Positions 45,328 through 54,383 of a stretch of 64,000 bases of DNA are shown here, in pieces. Origin of the DNA: Streptomyces sp. NBC_00557 (GTDB lineage Bacteria; Actinomycetota; Actinomycetes; Streptomycetales; Streptomycetaceae); NCBI RefSeq assembly GCF_036345995.1, contig NZ_CP107796.1:6138001-6202000 (forward strand). Reading direction: 5' to 3'. Made by a program: the position numbers and the translations under genes. Under the pieces are notes generated by a model that saw nothing but the letters and a program-made list of their open reading frames with translations, was not told the DNA's origin and ran no database searches. The stretch's first letter is position 1. Every line of letters starts with the position of its first letter.

Positions 45328-46998
45328 CTACACCGGGTCGTAGGTCCGCTCGACCTTCTGCGTGCCGCTGCGGGTGCGGTAGGAGCGCACCCACTGCGCG
45401 GTCGCGTCCGGGTCGGTGCGGTCGGACAGGACGTAGTAGTCCATCTGCGCGCGGTCGGCGGTGATGTCGAGCACGCCGTAGCCGTGCCGGTCGGTGTCCA
45501 CCCAGTGCACATGCCGGTTGGCGGCCTCGATGAGCGGCGCGGCGACGGCGGAGACCGTGCCCTGGGGGACCTTGACGATGTCGTCGAGGTTGTCGGAGGT
45601 GACCGAGGTGATCACGAACTCGGTGGCCGCCGACGGCGACAGCGGGTAGGTGCCCGCGTCCACCGGCACGTCGTTGGCCCACGACATGTGGATGTCGCCG
45701 GTCAGGAAGACGGTGTTGCCGATGCCGTTCGAGCGCAGATGGTCCAGGAGTTCGCGGCGGTCGTGCGTGTAGCCGTCCCACTGGTCGGTGTTGACGCCGA
45801 CGCCGTCCTGCGGCAGGTCCAGCAGCCTGGCCAGCGGCTTGAGGAGGTCGGCGGTGAGGGAGCCGATGACGAACGGCGCGATCATCACCGAGTTGCCGAC
45901 CAGCCGCCACCTGGTGTCGGAGGCCTTCAGCCCCGCCTTCAGCCAGTCCAGCTGGGCCCGGCCGGTGATCGTCCGGTTCGGGTCGTCCACCGAGCCGCTG
46001 CCCGTGGACGCCTGCTGGGAGCGGAAGGAACGCAGATCCAGCAGCGACAGATCGGCGAGCTTGCCGAAGCGCAGCCGGCGGTAGGTGGTGCCCTCGATCG
46101 CGGGGCGGACCGGCATCCACTCGAAGTAGGCCTGCTTGGCGGCGGCCTTGCGGGCGGTCCAGGTGCCCTCGGCGCCCTCGGTGTGGTTGACCGCGCCGCC
46201 CGACCAGGCGTTGTCGGCGAACTCGTGGTCGTCCCAGATCGCGATGACCGGCGCCTTCAGGTGCAGGGCCTGCAGGTCGGGGTCGGTCTTGTACCTGGCG
46301 TGCCGGATCCGGTAGTCGGCGAGCGTGATGGTCTCGTTGGCCGGGGCGTGCGGGCGGACGACCGTGCCGCGCGCCGCGTACTCGCCGGACTTGTACTCGT
46401 ATATGTAGTCGCCGAGATGCAGCCAGGCGTCCAGGTCGCTGCGGGCCGCGAGGTGGCGGTAGGCGGCGAAGTACCCGGCCTCCCAGTTGGCGCAGGTGAC
46501 CACGCCGAAGCGCAGGGAGGACACGTTCGCGTCCGCCGCGGGCGCGGTGCGGGTGCGGGCCACCGGGGAGTCGGCGCCGCCGGCCGAGAAGCGGAACCAG
46601 TAGTCGGTCGCCGGCGCGAGGCCGCGGACGTCGGCCTTCACGGTGTGGTCGGAGGCCGCGGTCGCGGTGACCGAGCCCTTGGCGACGATGCTGGTGAACG
46701 CCTTGTCCTTGGCGACGACCCAGCTCACCTCGGTGTCCGGGCCGAGCCCGGAGCCGGGTACGGCCTCCGGGACCGGGGTCACCCGGGTCCACAGCAGGAC
46801 GCCGTCGGGCAGCGGGTCACCGGAGGCGACGCCGTGCAGGAAGGCGGGGGCCTGGGCGGCGGCGCGCGCCGGAAGGGAGGCGGCGAGCGGGCCGGCCAGC
46901 ACAGCGGTCGCCGCCGCGGCCTTGACGACCGTACGGCGGCGGGGCGAAAGGGAGTTGGGGCCCTCGGGGGCCGGAAGCGATCTGTATCGACTGGTCAC
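45328..46998 (-). CDS. phoD: Secreted alkaline phosphatase PhoD
   Basis: The 556-aa phosphatase/phosphodiesterase releases phosphate from organic esters outside the cell. A Tat signal peptide is visible ([19 protein letters not shown], cleavage near ARA-AAQAP). The PhoD N-terminal domain starts at [20 protein letters not shown]; metal-binding and catalytic blocks are [34 protein letters not shown] and [10 protein letters not shown]. Export through Tat fits enzymes that bind Ca/Fe in the cytoplasm. The only in-frame start is GTG 46998; a stop lies four codons upstream. No Shine-Dalgarno: a perfect palindrome occupies 47000-47021. The S. coelicolor homologue is, to my memory, under PhoP control. 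Confidence 0.94.
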   Translation of the reverse strand: MTSRYRSLPAPEGPNSLSPRRRTVVKAAAATAVLAGPLAASLPARAAAQAPAFLHGVASGDPLPDGVLLWTRVTPVPEAVPGSGLGPDTEVSWVVAKDKAFTSIVAKGSVTATAASDHTVKADVRGLAPATDYWFRFSAGGADSPVARTRTAPAADANVSSLRFGVVTCANWEAGYFAAYRHLAARSDLDAWLHLGDYIYEYKSGEYAARGTVVRPHAPANETITLADYRIRHARYKTDPDLQALHLKAPVIAIWDDHEFADNAWSGGAVNHTEGAEGTWTARKAAAKQAYFEWMPVRPAIEGTTYRRLRFGKLADLSLLDLRSFRSQQASTGSGSVDDPNRTITGRAQLDWLKAGLKASDTRWRLVGNSVMIAPFVIGSLTADLLKPLARLLDLPQDGVGVNTDQWDGYTHDRRELLDHLRSNGIGNTVFLTGDIHMSWANDVPVDAGTYPLSPSAATEFVITSVTSDNLDDIVKVPQGTVSAVAAPLIEAANRHVHWVDTDRHGYGVLDITADRAQMDYYVLSDRTDPDATAQWVRSYRTRSGTQKVERTYDPV

Positions 46999-46999
46999 G

Positions 47000-47021
47000 A
47001 CCGATCAGGTTACTGATCGGT
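47000..47021 (-). promoter_or_regulatory. 22-bp perfect palindrome directly in front of the phoD start codon
   Basis: ACCGATCAG-N4-CTGATCGGT with perfect 9-bp arms, ending one base before the phoD GTG. It replaces the Shine-Dalgarno. On minus a -10-like TAACCT (47012-47007) lies 8 nt before the GTG, inside the palindrome, and a single PHO-box-like unit GTTCGCCCGCT (47041-47031) lies at the -35 position. It could be a protein operator or an mRNA hairpin. Confidence 0.65.
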
Positions 47022-47029
47022 ATGCGCAC

Positions 47030-47060
47030 GAGCGGGCGAACTCCCAAAGTTCGCCCGCTC
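47030..47060 (-). terminator. Terminator between the thioredoxin gene and phoD
   Basis: Perfect 13-bp stem (47030-47042 with 47048-47060), 5-nt loop, located after the thioredoxin-like gene and before the phoD promoter on minus. It makes phoD a separate transcription unit. Confidence 0.8.
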
Positions 47061-47094
47061 TTCATGCGAGGGCCGGTTTCCGCGGAGTTCCCGA

Positions 47095-47907
47095 TCAGCC
47101 CTTCAGGGCCGCGTCGACGGCCGTGTTGAAGTCGGCGACGGTCATCGGCGGGTTCTTGCCGTCGGCGCCCGTCAGCGTCTTGCCGTCCATCTTCAGGGTC
47201 GGGGTGCCCTGGATGCCGTCCTTGTCGAAGATCTTGGACTCCTCCAGCGCCCACCGGTCGTAGGTGCCGTCCTTCACCGCCTTCTGGAACGCCGCGTTGC
47301 CCTTCAGGGCGGGCACCGTGTCGGCGATCTTGATCAGGTAGGAGTCGTCCTTGAACTTGTCGTCGTTCTCGTCGGGGTGCCACTTCGCCGAGTACATCGC
47401 GGCCTTGTACTCGAGGAACGCCTCGGGGCTGACGTTGAGCGCGGCGCCCAGGGCGCTCAGGCCGTTCTTGGAGCCGACACCGGGCAGGTTCTTGTCGAGG
47501 AAGGTGGCGCCGACGTAGCGCAGCTTGAACTTGCCCTCGTCGACGTCCTTCTTCACGGTCGCGCCGACCGTCTGCTCGAACTGCGCGCACACCGGGCAGC
47601 GCGGGTCCTCGTAGATGGTGAGGGTCTTCTTGGCGGTGCTCTTGCCTATGAGGACGGTCGTGCCGTCCGGGCCCGTGGTGTTGGCCGGCTTCACGAGCGG
47701 CCGGCTCTTCGCGGCGTCCCACCCGGTGGGCTTGTTGGCCTGGACGATGGCGTAGCTGATACCGCCGGCGGCGGCCAGCACGGCCACGACCGAGGCGGCC
47801 ACGATGATCTGCCGCTTGGCCTTGGCGCGCTTGGCCTGCCGCTCGCGCTCCTGGCGCAGCCGCTCCCGGGCCGCCGTCTTCGCCGTCTGGGTGTTCCGCT
47901 TGCTCAT
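47095..47907 (-). CDS. Membrane-anchored DsbA-like thioredoxin-fold protein
   Basis: The 270-aa protein has a highly basic cytoplasmic tail (KTAARERLRQERERQAKRAKAKRQ), one membrane segment (about residues 32-53) and an extracytoplasmic thioredoxin-fold domain with the active site CPVC in EDPRCPVCAQFE (about residues 96-107), plus the cis-Pro in GIQGTPTLKMDGK. This is the DsbA/DsbG-like (Thioredoxin_4) type common in actinobacteria, which probably helps disulfide formation in exported proteins. The ATG at 47907 has GGAG 9 nt upstream; longer frames run into the neighbour. Confidence 0.93.
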   Translation of the reverse strand: MSKRNTQTAKTAARERLRQERERQAKRAKAKRQIIVAASVVAVLAAAGGISYAIVQANKPTGWDAAKSRPLVKPANTTGPDGTTVLIGKSTAKKTLTIYEDPRCPVCAQFEQTVGATVKKDVDEGKFKLRYVGATFLDKNLPGVGSKNGLSALGAALNVSPEAFLEYKAAMYSAKWHPDENDDKFKDDSYLIKIADTVPALKGNAAFQKAVKDGTYDRWALEESKIFDKDGIQGTPTLKMDGKTLTGADGKNPPMTVADFNTAVDAALKG

Positions 47908-48040
47908 GGTGGTGATCTCCGTAGGGGACGCGCACATGCCGTGCGCGGGAAAGGTGTGGGGACTGGGGTGCTCGGTCGCCGCCGCCCGGGCCGCCCGGAC
48001 GGGCGCCGCGGAGCGGGCGCCGCTCAGCGGGGGCGCCCGC

Positions 48041-48730
48041 TCAGCGCAGGGCGAGGGCGGGAGAGCACGGCGGTCCACGCCGTCCCGGGGAGTGCACGAG
48101 AAGCCGGTCGCGGGCGGCGGTCCGGCGCGGGGCCGGGCGCGGCTGCCGGCGCAGCGGGGCCGGCCGGACGGCGACCGAGGCCACCGCGAGCAGCAGCGGC
48201 CGGAAGGTGGTGGCGGCGACCGCGCGCAGCAGCTGCACCAGCGCCCGCTCGCCGCGGCGCAGCCAGGCGGCGGCGAGCAGGCCCACGCCGACGTGCGCGG
48301 CGAGCAGCAGCCAGGCGGCCGCGGGAGTGGCGTGCGCGAGCAGCGCGTCGGGACGGCCCTGCGCCGCGGTCATCCGGGCCAGCGGGGAGCCGACGGAGCC
48401 GCCCTGGCACAGCACGTTGAAACCGAACGCGTGCAGCGGTCCGGCGACCGGGCCGCCCGCCCGGCCGTAACAGGTGTTCTGCCCGGTGGTGAAGACGGTG
48501 TCGGCGGCCAGTTCCAGCGGGACCAGCAGGGCCGCGATCCGGCCGAAGCCGCGCTCGCGGCCCGCCAGCGCGTACGCGGTGACGAAGACGCCGGCGCAGA
48601 CCGCCAGCACCGTCGCCACCGGCAGCGGAGCCCGGGACAGCAGGACGTGCGACGCGGTGCTGAGCGTCACGACGACAGCCGTGAACAGCGCCGCGCGCAC
48701 GGCTCTGAGCTGGGTCCCGGATATGTCCAT
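48041..48730 (-). CDS. Integral membrane protein of unknown function
   Basis: The 229-aa protein has about four hydrophobic segments (about residues 12-31, 36-55, 62-82, 135-157), two conserved-looking Cys in the extracytoplasmic loop (Cys87 in QNTCYGRAGG and Cys108 in FNVLCQGG), and an Arg/Pro-rich C-terminal tail from about residue 185 that looks less constrained. No Shine-Dalgarno before the ATG. It lies upstream of the DsbA-like gene on the same strand, 133 bp apart; the Cys pair makes a redox link conceivable. I do not recognise the family. Confidence 0.7.
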   Translation of the reverse strand: MDISGTQLRAVRAALFTAVVVTLSTASHVLLSRAPLPVATVLAVCAGVFVTAYALAGRERGFGRIAALLVPLELAADTVFTTGQNTCYGRAGGPVAGPLHAFGFNVLCQGGSVGSPLARMTAAQGRPDALLAHATPAAAWLLLAAHVGVGLLAAAWLRRGERALVQLLRAVAATTFRPLLLAVASVAVRPAPLRRQPRPAPRRTAARDRLLVHSPGRRGPPCSPALALR

Positions 48731-48797
48731 AACGAGAGAGAGTCTGGCACGTGGGCGGGTAAGCGACCCTTAAAGGGTGCCTGTGAGTGTGCGGAGC

Positions 48798-50138
48798 CTA
48801 CAGCCCCGGGATCCGGCCGTTGCGGAACAGGTCGACGAAGATCTGGTGGTCGGCACGCGCGCGTGCGCCGTAGGCGTGCGCGAAGTCCACCAGAAGGGGA
48901 GCGAAGCCCTCCTCGTCGGCCGCGATGGCCGCGTCGATGGCCCGCTCGGTGGAGAACGGCACCAGGGACTCGCCGGAGGTGTCGTCCGCCGCCGCGTGCA
49001 TCGCCGCCGTGGCCCGGCCCAGGTCGGCGACGACCTGCGCGATCTCCTCGGGGTCGTCGATGTCGCCCCAGTCCAGGTCGACCGCGTACGGCGAGACCTC
49101 GGCCACCAGCTGGCCCGCCCCGTCCAGCTCGGTCCAGCCCAGCCACGGGTCGGCGTGCGCCTGCAGGGCGCGCTGGGAGATCACCGTGCGGTGGCCCTCG
49201 TGCTGGAAGTAGCCGGCGATGGCCGGATCCGTGACGTGCCGGGAGACGGCCGGGGTCTGGGCCTGCTTGATGTAGATGACCACATCGTTCTCCAGGGCGT
49301 CGCTGTGCCCCTCCAGGAGGATGTTGTACGACGGCAGCCCCGCCGAGCCGATGCCGATGCCGCGGCGGCCGACGACGTCCTTCACGCGGTAGGAGTCCGG
49401 GCGGGCCAGCGAGGAGTCCGGCAGCGTCTCCAGGTAGCCGTCGAAGGCGGCCAGCACCTTGTAGCGCGTCGCCGCGTCCAGCTCGATGGAGCCGCCGCCC
49501 GGCGCGAAGCGGCGCTCGTAGTCGCGGATCTCCGTCATCGACTCCAGCAGCTCGAAACGGGTCATCGAGCGGGCGGCGCGCAGGGCGCCCAGCAGCGGGC
49601 CCTCGGCGGTGTCCAGCGTGAACGGCGGCACCTCGTCGCTCTTGGCGCCGGTGGCCAGGGCGTGGATGCGCTCGCGGTAGGCGCCGGCGTAGATCCGCAC
49701 CAGCTCGGTGATCTGCTCGTCGCTGAGCGCCTTCGCGTACCCGATGAGCGCGATCGACGCCGCGAAGCGCTTCAGGTCCCAGGTGAACGGGCCGACGTAG
49801 GCCTCGTCGAAGTCGTTGACGTTGAAGACCAGGCGGCCGCCCGCGTCCATGTACGTGCCGAAGTTCTCCGCGTGCAGGTCGCCGTGGATCCACACGCGGG
49901 AGGTGCGGTCGTCCAGGTACGGGCCGCCGCGCTTCGAGCCGAACTGAGCGTTCGCGGTGAGGTCGTGGTAGAAGAGGCACGCCGTGCCCCGGTAGAACGC
50001 GAAGGCCGATGCCGCCATCTTCCGGAACTTCACCCGGAACGCGGCCGGGTCGGCGGCCAGGAGCCGGCCGAAGGCGGTGTCGAAGACGGCGAGGATCTCC
50101 TCGCCGCGCTGCTCGTCGTTGAGCCGGTGGACCGACAT
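48798..50138 (-). CDS. DUF2252 family protein (kinase-like fold)
   Basis: The 446-aa protein matches DUF2252. Kinase/phosphotransferase-like signatures are visible: IHGDLHAENFGTY (about residues 83-95) resembles the catalytic loop HGDxxxxN, and FNVNDFDEAYVGPFTWDLKR resembles a DFG-type metal site followed by the conserved W-D-L. Family function is unknown. The ATG at 50138 follows AGGAGG by 9 nt; an ATG 25 codons earlier is unsupported. Monocistronic on minus, divergent from dnaE. Confidence 0.9.
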   Translation of the reverse strand: MSVHRLNDEQRGEEILAVFDTAFGRLLAADPAAFRVKFRKMAASAFAFYRGTACLFYHDLTANAQFGSKRGGPYLDDRTSRVWIHGDLHAENFGTYMDAGGRLVFNVNDFDEAYVGPFTWDLKRFAASIALIGYAKALSDEQITELVRIYAGAYRERIHALATGAKSDEVPPFTLDTAEGPLLGALRAARSMTRFELLESMTEIRDYERRFAPGGGSIELDAATRYKVLAAFDGYLETLPDSSLARPDSYRVKDVVGRRGIGIGSAGLPSYNILLEGHSDALENDVVIYIKQAQTPAVSRHVTDPAIAGYFQHEGHRTVISQRALQAHADPWLGWTELDGAGQLVAEVSPYAVDLDWGDIDDPEEIAQVVADLGRATAAMHAAADDTSGESLVPFSTERAIDAAIAADEEGFAPLLVDFAHAYGARARADHQIFVDLFRNGRIPGL

Positions 50139-50347
50139 CGCTGGGTGCCTCCTGGTGCTTGCCTGCATGACCTGTACGACAGCGTTTCTGCCGTCTTCAA
50201 CGGGCGACGCCACGCGGGAGTGCCCGGTTCCCGGATGAAGGTACGCGGGGAACCGGGCGGAGTGTCAGTGCCCGGGCATAGACTTCGACGCTGACCCCAG
50301 AACTGTCCGCCAGCCCGTCGCCGAGTGTTTCCCCCGGAGGCTCAACC

Positions 50348-53300
50348 GTGTCGAAGCCGCCCTTCACGCACCTGCACGTCCACACCCAGTACTCGCTGCT
50401 GGACGGTGCCGCGCGGCTCAAGGACATGTTCAACGCCTGCAACGAGATGGGCATGACGCACATCGCCATGTCCGACCACGGCAACCTCCACGGGGCGTAC
50501 GACTTCTTCCACTCCGCGAAGAAGGCCGGAATCACCCCGATCATCGGGATCGAGGCGTATGTCGCCCCCGAGTCCCGGCGCAACAAGCGCAAGATCCTCT
50601 GGGGCCAGCCGCACCAGAAGCGGGACGACGTCTCCGGTTCCGGCGGTTACACCCACAAGACGATGTGGGCGGTGAACAAGACCGGCCTGCACAACCTCTT
50701 CCGGCTCTCCTCCGACGCCTACGCCGAGGGCTGGCTGCAGAAGTGGCCCCGGATGGACAAGGAGACCATCGCCCAGTGGTCCGAGGGCATCGTCGCCTCC
50801 ACCGGCTGCCCCTCCGGCGAGGTGCAGACCCGGCTGCGCCTCGGCCACTTCGACGAGGCCCTCAAGGCCGCCGCCGACTACCAGGACATCTTCGGCAAGG
50901 ACCGGTACTTCCTGGAGCTGATGGACCACGGCATCGAGATCGAGCGCCGGGTCCGCGACGGCCTGCTGGAGATCGGCCGGAAGCTGGGCATCCCCCCGCT
51001 GGTCACCAACGACTCGCACTACACGTACGCCCACGAGGCGGCGGCGCACGACGCCCTGCTGTGCATCCAGACCGGCAAGAACCTCTCCGACCCGGACCGC
51101 TTCAAGTTCGACGGCACCGGCTACTACCTGAAGTCCACCGAGGAGATGTACGCCATCGACTCCTCGGACGCCTGGCAGGAGGGCTGCGCCAACACGCTCC
51201 TCGTCGCCGAGATGGTCGACACCACCGGCATGTTCGAGAAGCGCGACCTCATGCCCAAGTTCGACATCCCCGAGGGCTACACCGAGGTCACCTGGTTCCA
51301 GGAGGAGGTCCGCCGCGGCATGGAGCGCCGCTACCCGGGCGGCATCCCCGAGGACCGCCAGAAGCAGGCCGAGTACGAGATGGACGTCATCATCCAGATG
51401 GGGTTCCCGGGCTACTTCCTCGTGGTCGCCGACTTCATCATGTGGGCCAAGCGCCAGGGCATCGCGGTCGGCCCCGGCCGAGGCTCCGCCGCCGGTTCGA
51501 TCGTCGCCTACGCCCTCGGCATCACCGACCTCGACCCCATCCCGCACGGCCTGATCTTCGAGCGGTTCCTCAACCCCGAGCGCATCTCGATGCCCGACGT
51601 CGACATCGACTTCGACGAGCGCAGGCGCGTCGAGGTGATCCGGTACGTGACCGAGAAGTACGGCGCCGACAAGGTCGCCATGATCGGCACCTACGGCACC
51701 ATCAAGGCCAAGAACGCCATCAAGGACTCCGCGCGCGTGCTGGGCTACCCGTACGCGATGGGCGACCGCATCACCAAGGCCATGCCCGCCGACGTCCTCG
51801 GCAAGGGCATCCCGCTGTCCGGCATCACCGACCCCAGCCACCCGCGCTACTCGGAGGCGGGCGAGGTCCGCGCGATGTACGAGAACGAGCCGGACGTGAA
51901 GAAGGTCATCGACACCGCGCGCGGCGTCGAGGGCCTGGTCCGGCAGATGGGCGTGCACGCCGCCGGCGTGATCATGTCCAGCGAGACCATCACCGAGCAC
52001 GTCCCGGTCTGGGTGCGGCACACCGACGGCGTGACCATCACGCAGTGGGACTACCCGAGCTGTGAGTCGCTCGGCCTGCTGAAGATGGACTTCCTGGGCC
52101 TGCGCAACCTGACGATCATGGACGACGCGGTCAAGATGGTGAAGGCCAACAAGGGCCTCGACATCGACCTGCTGTCCCTGCCGCTCGACGACCCCAAGAC
52201 CTTCGAGCTGCTCCAGCGCGGCGACACCCTCGGCGTCTTCCAGTTCGACGGCGGCCCCATGCGCTCGCTGCTGCGGCTGATGAAGCCGGACAACTTCGAA
52301 GACATCTCCGCCGTGTCGGCCCTGTACCGCCCGGGCCCGATGGGCATGAACTCCCACACGAACTACGCGCTGCGCAAGAACGGGCAGCAGGAGATCACGC
52401 CGATCCACCCCGAGCTGGAGGAGCCGCTCAAGGAGGTCCTGGACGTCACCTACGGCCTGATCGTCTACCAGGAGCAGGTGCAGAAGGCCGCCCAGATCAT
52501 CGCGGGCTACTCGCTCGGCGAGGCCGACATCCTCCGCCGCGTGATGGGCAAGAAGAAGCCCGAGGAGCTGGAGAAGAACTTCGTCATCTTCCAGGCCGGC
52601 GCCCGCAAGAACGGCTACAGCGACGAGGCCATCCAGGCCCTGTGGGACGTGCTGGTCCCCTTCGCCGGCTACGCGTTCAACAAGGCGCACTCCGCGGCGT
52701 ACGGCCTGGTGTCGTACTGGACCGCCTACCTCAAGGCGAACCACCCCGCCGAGTACATGGCCGCGCTGCTGACCTCCGTCAAGGACGACAAGGACAAGTC
52801 GGCGGTCTACCTCAACGAGTGCCGCCGCATGGGCATCCGGGTGCTCCCGCCGAACGTCAACGAGTCCGAGGCGAACTTCGCGGCCCAGGGCGACGACGTG
52901 ATCCTCTTCGGCCTCTCCGCCGTCCGCAACGTCGGCACCAACGTCGTCGAGTCGATCATCAAGACCCGCAAGGCCAAGGGGAAGTACACCTCCTTCCCCG
53001 ACTACCTCGACAAGGTCGAGGCCGTCGTCTGCAACAAGCGCACCACCGAATCGCTGATCAAGGCGGGCGCGTTCGACACCATGGGCCACACCCGCAAGGG
53101 GCTCATGGCGCAGTACGAGCCGATGATCGACAACGTGGTCGCGGTCAAACGCAAGGAGGCCGAGGGGCAGTTCGACCTCTTCGGCGGCATGGGCGAGGAC
53201 ACCGGCAGCGAGCCCGGCTTCGGACTCGACGTGGAGTTCTCCCCCGACGAGTGGGACAAGACCTATCTGCTCGCCCAGGAGCGGGAGATGCTCGGTCTGT

Positions 53301-53887
53301 ACGTCTCCGACCACCCGCTCTTCGGCCTGGAGCACGTCCTCGCCGACAAGGCCGACGCGGGCATCGCGCAGCTCACCGGCGGCGAGCACGCGGACGGCGC
53401 GGTCGTCACCATCGGCGGCATCATCTCCGGCCTGCAGCGCAAGATGACCAAGCAGGGCAACGCCTGGGCCATCGCCACGGTCGAGGACCTCGCCGGCTCC
53501 ATCGAGTGCATGTTCTTCCCGGCGACCTACCAACTGGTGTCCACCCAACTCGTCGAGGACGCCGTGGTGTTCGTCAAGGGACGCCTCGACAAGCGCGAGG
53601 ACGTGCCCCGGCTCGTCGCCATGGAGCTGATGGTCCCGGACCTGTCCAGCGCGGGCACCAACGCCCCCGTGGTGCTCACCATCCCGACCGTGAAGGTGAC
53701 CCCGCCGATGGTCAGCCGCCTCGGCGAGATCCTCAGCCACCACAAGGGCGACAGCGAGGTCCGCATCAAGCTCCAGGGCCCGCGCAAGACCACGGTGCTG
53801 CGCCTGGACCGCCACCGGGTCAAGCCCGATCCGGCGCTCTTCGGCGACTTGAAGGTGCTGCTCGGCCCGTCCTGCCTGGCCGGCTGA
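50348..53887 (+). CDS. dnaE: DNA polymerase III alpha subunit DnaE
   Basis: The 1179-aa replicative polymerase has an N-terminal PHP domain (THLHVHTQYSLLDGAARL), the C-family polymerase core with catalytic acidic cluster PDVDIDFDERRR near residue 415, the glycine-rich GPGRGSAAGSIVAYALGI, RPGPMGMN, a helix-hairpin-helix region and a C-terminal OB fold (VVTIGGIISGLQRKMTKQG). Length is typical of the actinobacterial DnaE1. GTG start with CCGGAGG upstream. A -10-like TAGACT at 50279-50284 would give a leader of about 56 nt. Confidence 0.98.
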   Translation: MSKPPFTHLHVHTQYSLLDGAARLKDMFNACNEMGMTHIAMSDHGNLHGAYDFFHSAKKAGITPIIGIEAYVAPESRRNKRKILWGQPHQKRDDVSGSGGYTHKTMWAVNKTGLHNLFRLSSDAYAEGWLQKWPRMDKETIAQWSEGIVASTGCPSGEVQTRLRLGHFDEALKAAADYQDIFGKDRYFLELMDHGIEIERRVRDGLLEIGRKLGIPPLVTNDSHYTYAHEAAAHDALLCIQTGKNLSDPDRFKFDGTGYYLKSTEEMYAIDSSDAWQEGCANTLLVAEMVDTTGMFEKRDLMPKFDIPEGYTEVTWFQEEVRRGMERRYPGGIPEDRQKQAEYEMDVIIQMGFPGYFLVVADFIMWAKRQGIAVGPGRGSAAGSIVAYALGITDLDPIPHGLIFERFLNPERISMPDVDIDFDERRRVEVIRYVTEKYGADKVAMIGTYGTIKAKNAIKDSARVLGYPYAMGDRITKAMPADVLGKGIPLSGITDPSHPRYSEAGEVRAMYENEPDVKKVIDTARGVEGLVRQMGVHAAGVIMSSETITEHVPVWVRHTDGVTITQWDYPSCESLGLLKMDFLGLRNLTIMDDAVKMVKANKGLDIDLLSLPLDDPKTFELLQRGDTLGVFQFDGGPMRSLLRLMKPDNFEDISAVSALYRPGPMGMNSHTNYALRKNGQQEITPIHPELEEPLKEVLDVTYGLIVYQEQVQKAAQIIAGYSLGEADILRRVMGKKKPEELEKNFVIFQAGARKNGYSDEAIQALWDVLVPFAGYAFNKAHSAAYGLVSYWTAYLKANHPAEYMAALLTSVKDDKDKSAVYLNECRRMGIRVLPPNVNESEANFAAQGDDVILFGLSAVRNVGTNVVESIIKTRKAKGKYTSFPDYLDKVEAVVCNKRTTESLIKAGAFDTMGHTRKGLMAQYEPMIDNVVAVKRKEAEGQFDLFGGMGEDTGSEPGFGLDVEFSPDEWDKTYLLAQEREMLGLYVSDHPLFGLEHVLADKADAGIAQLTGGEHADGAVVTIGGIISGLQRKMTKQGNAWAIATVEDLAGSIECMFFPATYQLVSTQLVEDAVVFVKGRLDKREDVPRLVAMELMVPDLSSAGTNAPVVLTIPTVKVTPPMVSRLGEILSHHKGDSEVRIKLQGPRKTTVLRLDRHRVKPDPALFGDLKVLLGPSCLAG

Positions 53888-53924
53888 CCCGTCACCGCAG
53901 GCGCCACCGCCTGAGCACGCGCGA

Positions 53925-53953
53925 AGGGGCGCACCCGCCAAGGGTGCGCCCCT
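53925..53953. terminator. dnaE terminator, bidirectional
   Basis: Perfect 12-bp stem (53925-53936 with 53942-53953) with a 5-nt loop, between the dnaE stop and the stop of the convergent small gene. It can serve both strands. Confidence 0.85.
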
Positions 53954-53978
53954 CCTGTGTGCCGGGCTTCAACTGCCC

Positions 53979-54158
53979 TTAGTTGTGGCCGAAGCTCTTC
54001 CGCTTCTTACCAGCAGCATCCGCGGGGCTGCTCGCGACGCCCGCCATCGGGGACTCGTGCTCCTCCGCCGACGGACGCTGTGCGCGCTCCTGGGTGTGCT
54101 CGCTGTGCTGAGCGCGGTTCTGCGGGCCAGCCTGCTTGCGGTTCTTGTTCTTGGCCAT
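53979..54158 (-). CDS. Small hydrophilic protein (59 aa)
   Basis: The 59-aa product begins MAKNKNRKQAGPQNRAQHSE and ends GKKRKSFGHN. It is very basic at both ends, rich in Gln/Asn/Glu/Ser in the middle, without hydrophobic core, so probably disordered. A near-ideal Shine-Dalgarno (AGGAGG, 9 nt before the ATG), a clean TAA stop and clear codon bias for third-position C/G support it as a real gene. I recall similar small proteins with the MAKNKNRKQ start and FGHN end in other Streptomyces. Function unknown; the basic ends suggest RNA or DNA contact. Confidence 0.8.
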   Translation of the reverse strand: MAKNKNRKQAGPQNRAQHSEHTQERAQRPSAEEHESPMAGVASSPADAAGKKRKSFGHN

Positions 54159-54216
54159 GGTGATCTGCCTCCTGTGGGGGATCTAGGGGCCAGGGCCGGG
54201 ACCAGATTCACATACG

Positions 54217-54244
54217 CTGACATCAAGCGCATGTCGGATAATTA
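54217..54244 (+). promoter_or_regulatory. Possible promoter of the NYN-domain gene
   Basis: CTGACA (54217-54222; 5 of 6), 16-bp spacer, TAATTA (54239-54244) in the AT-richer part of the gap. A leader of about 130 nt would follow. The -10 match is weak at its last base. Confidence 0.35.
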
Positions 54245-54383
54245 CCGTGTGTGACAGGGCAGGTGGGCGAGCGGGTCCCGCAAACGCCACGCCGAAGATC
54301 GAGTTCGGGCCGTTAACCCTCGCGCGGTCGGGCAGACTCGAAGGAAGTCCGAAGCAAAACCTGCCGGGAAGAGGGTGAGTCGC

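Noticed and set aside
50342..53941. A 1199-codon minus-strand frame opposite dnaE
   Set aside because: Shadow of dnaE, with monotonous Val/Leu/Asp/Gly/His composition and no ribosome site.
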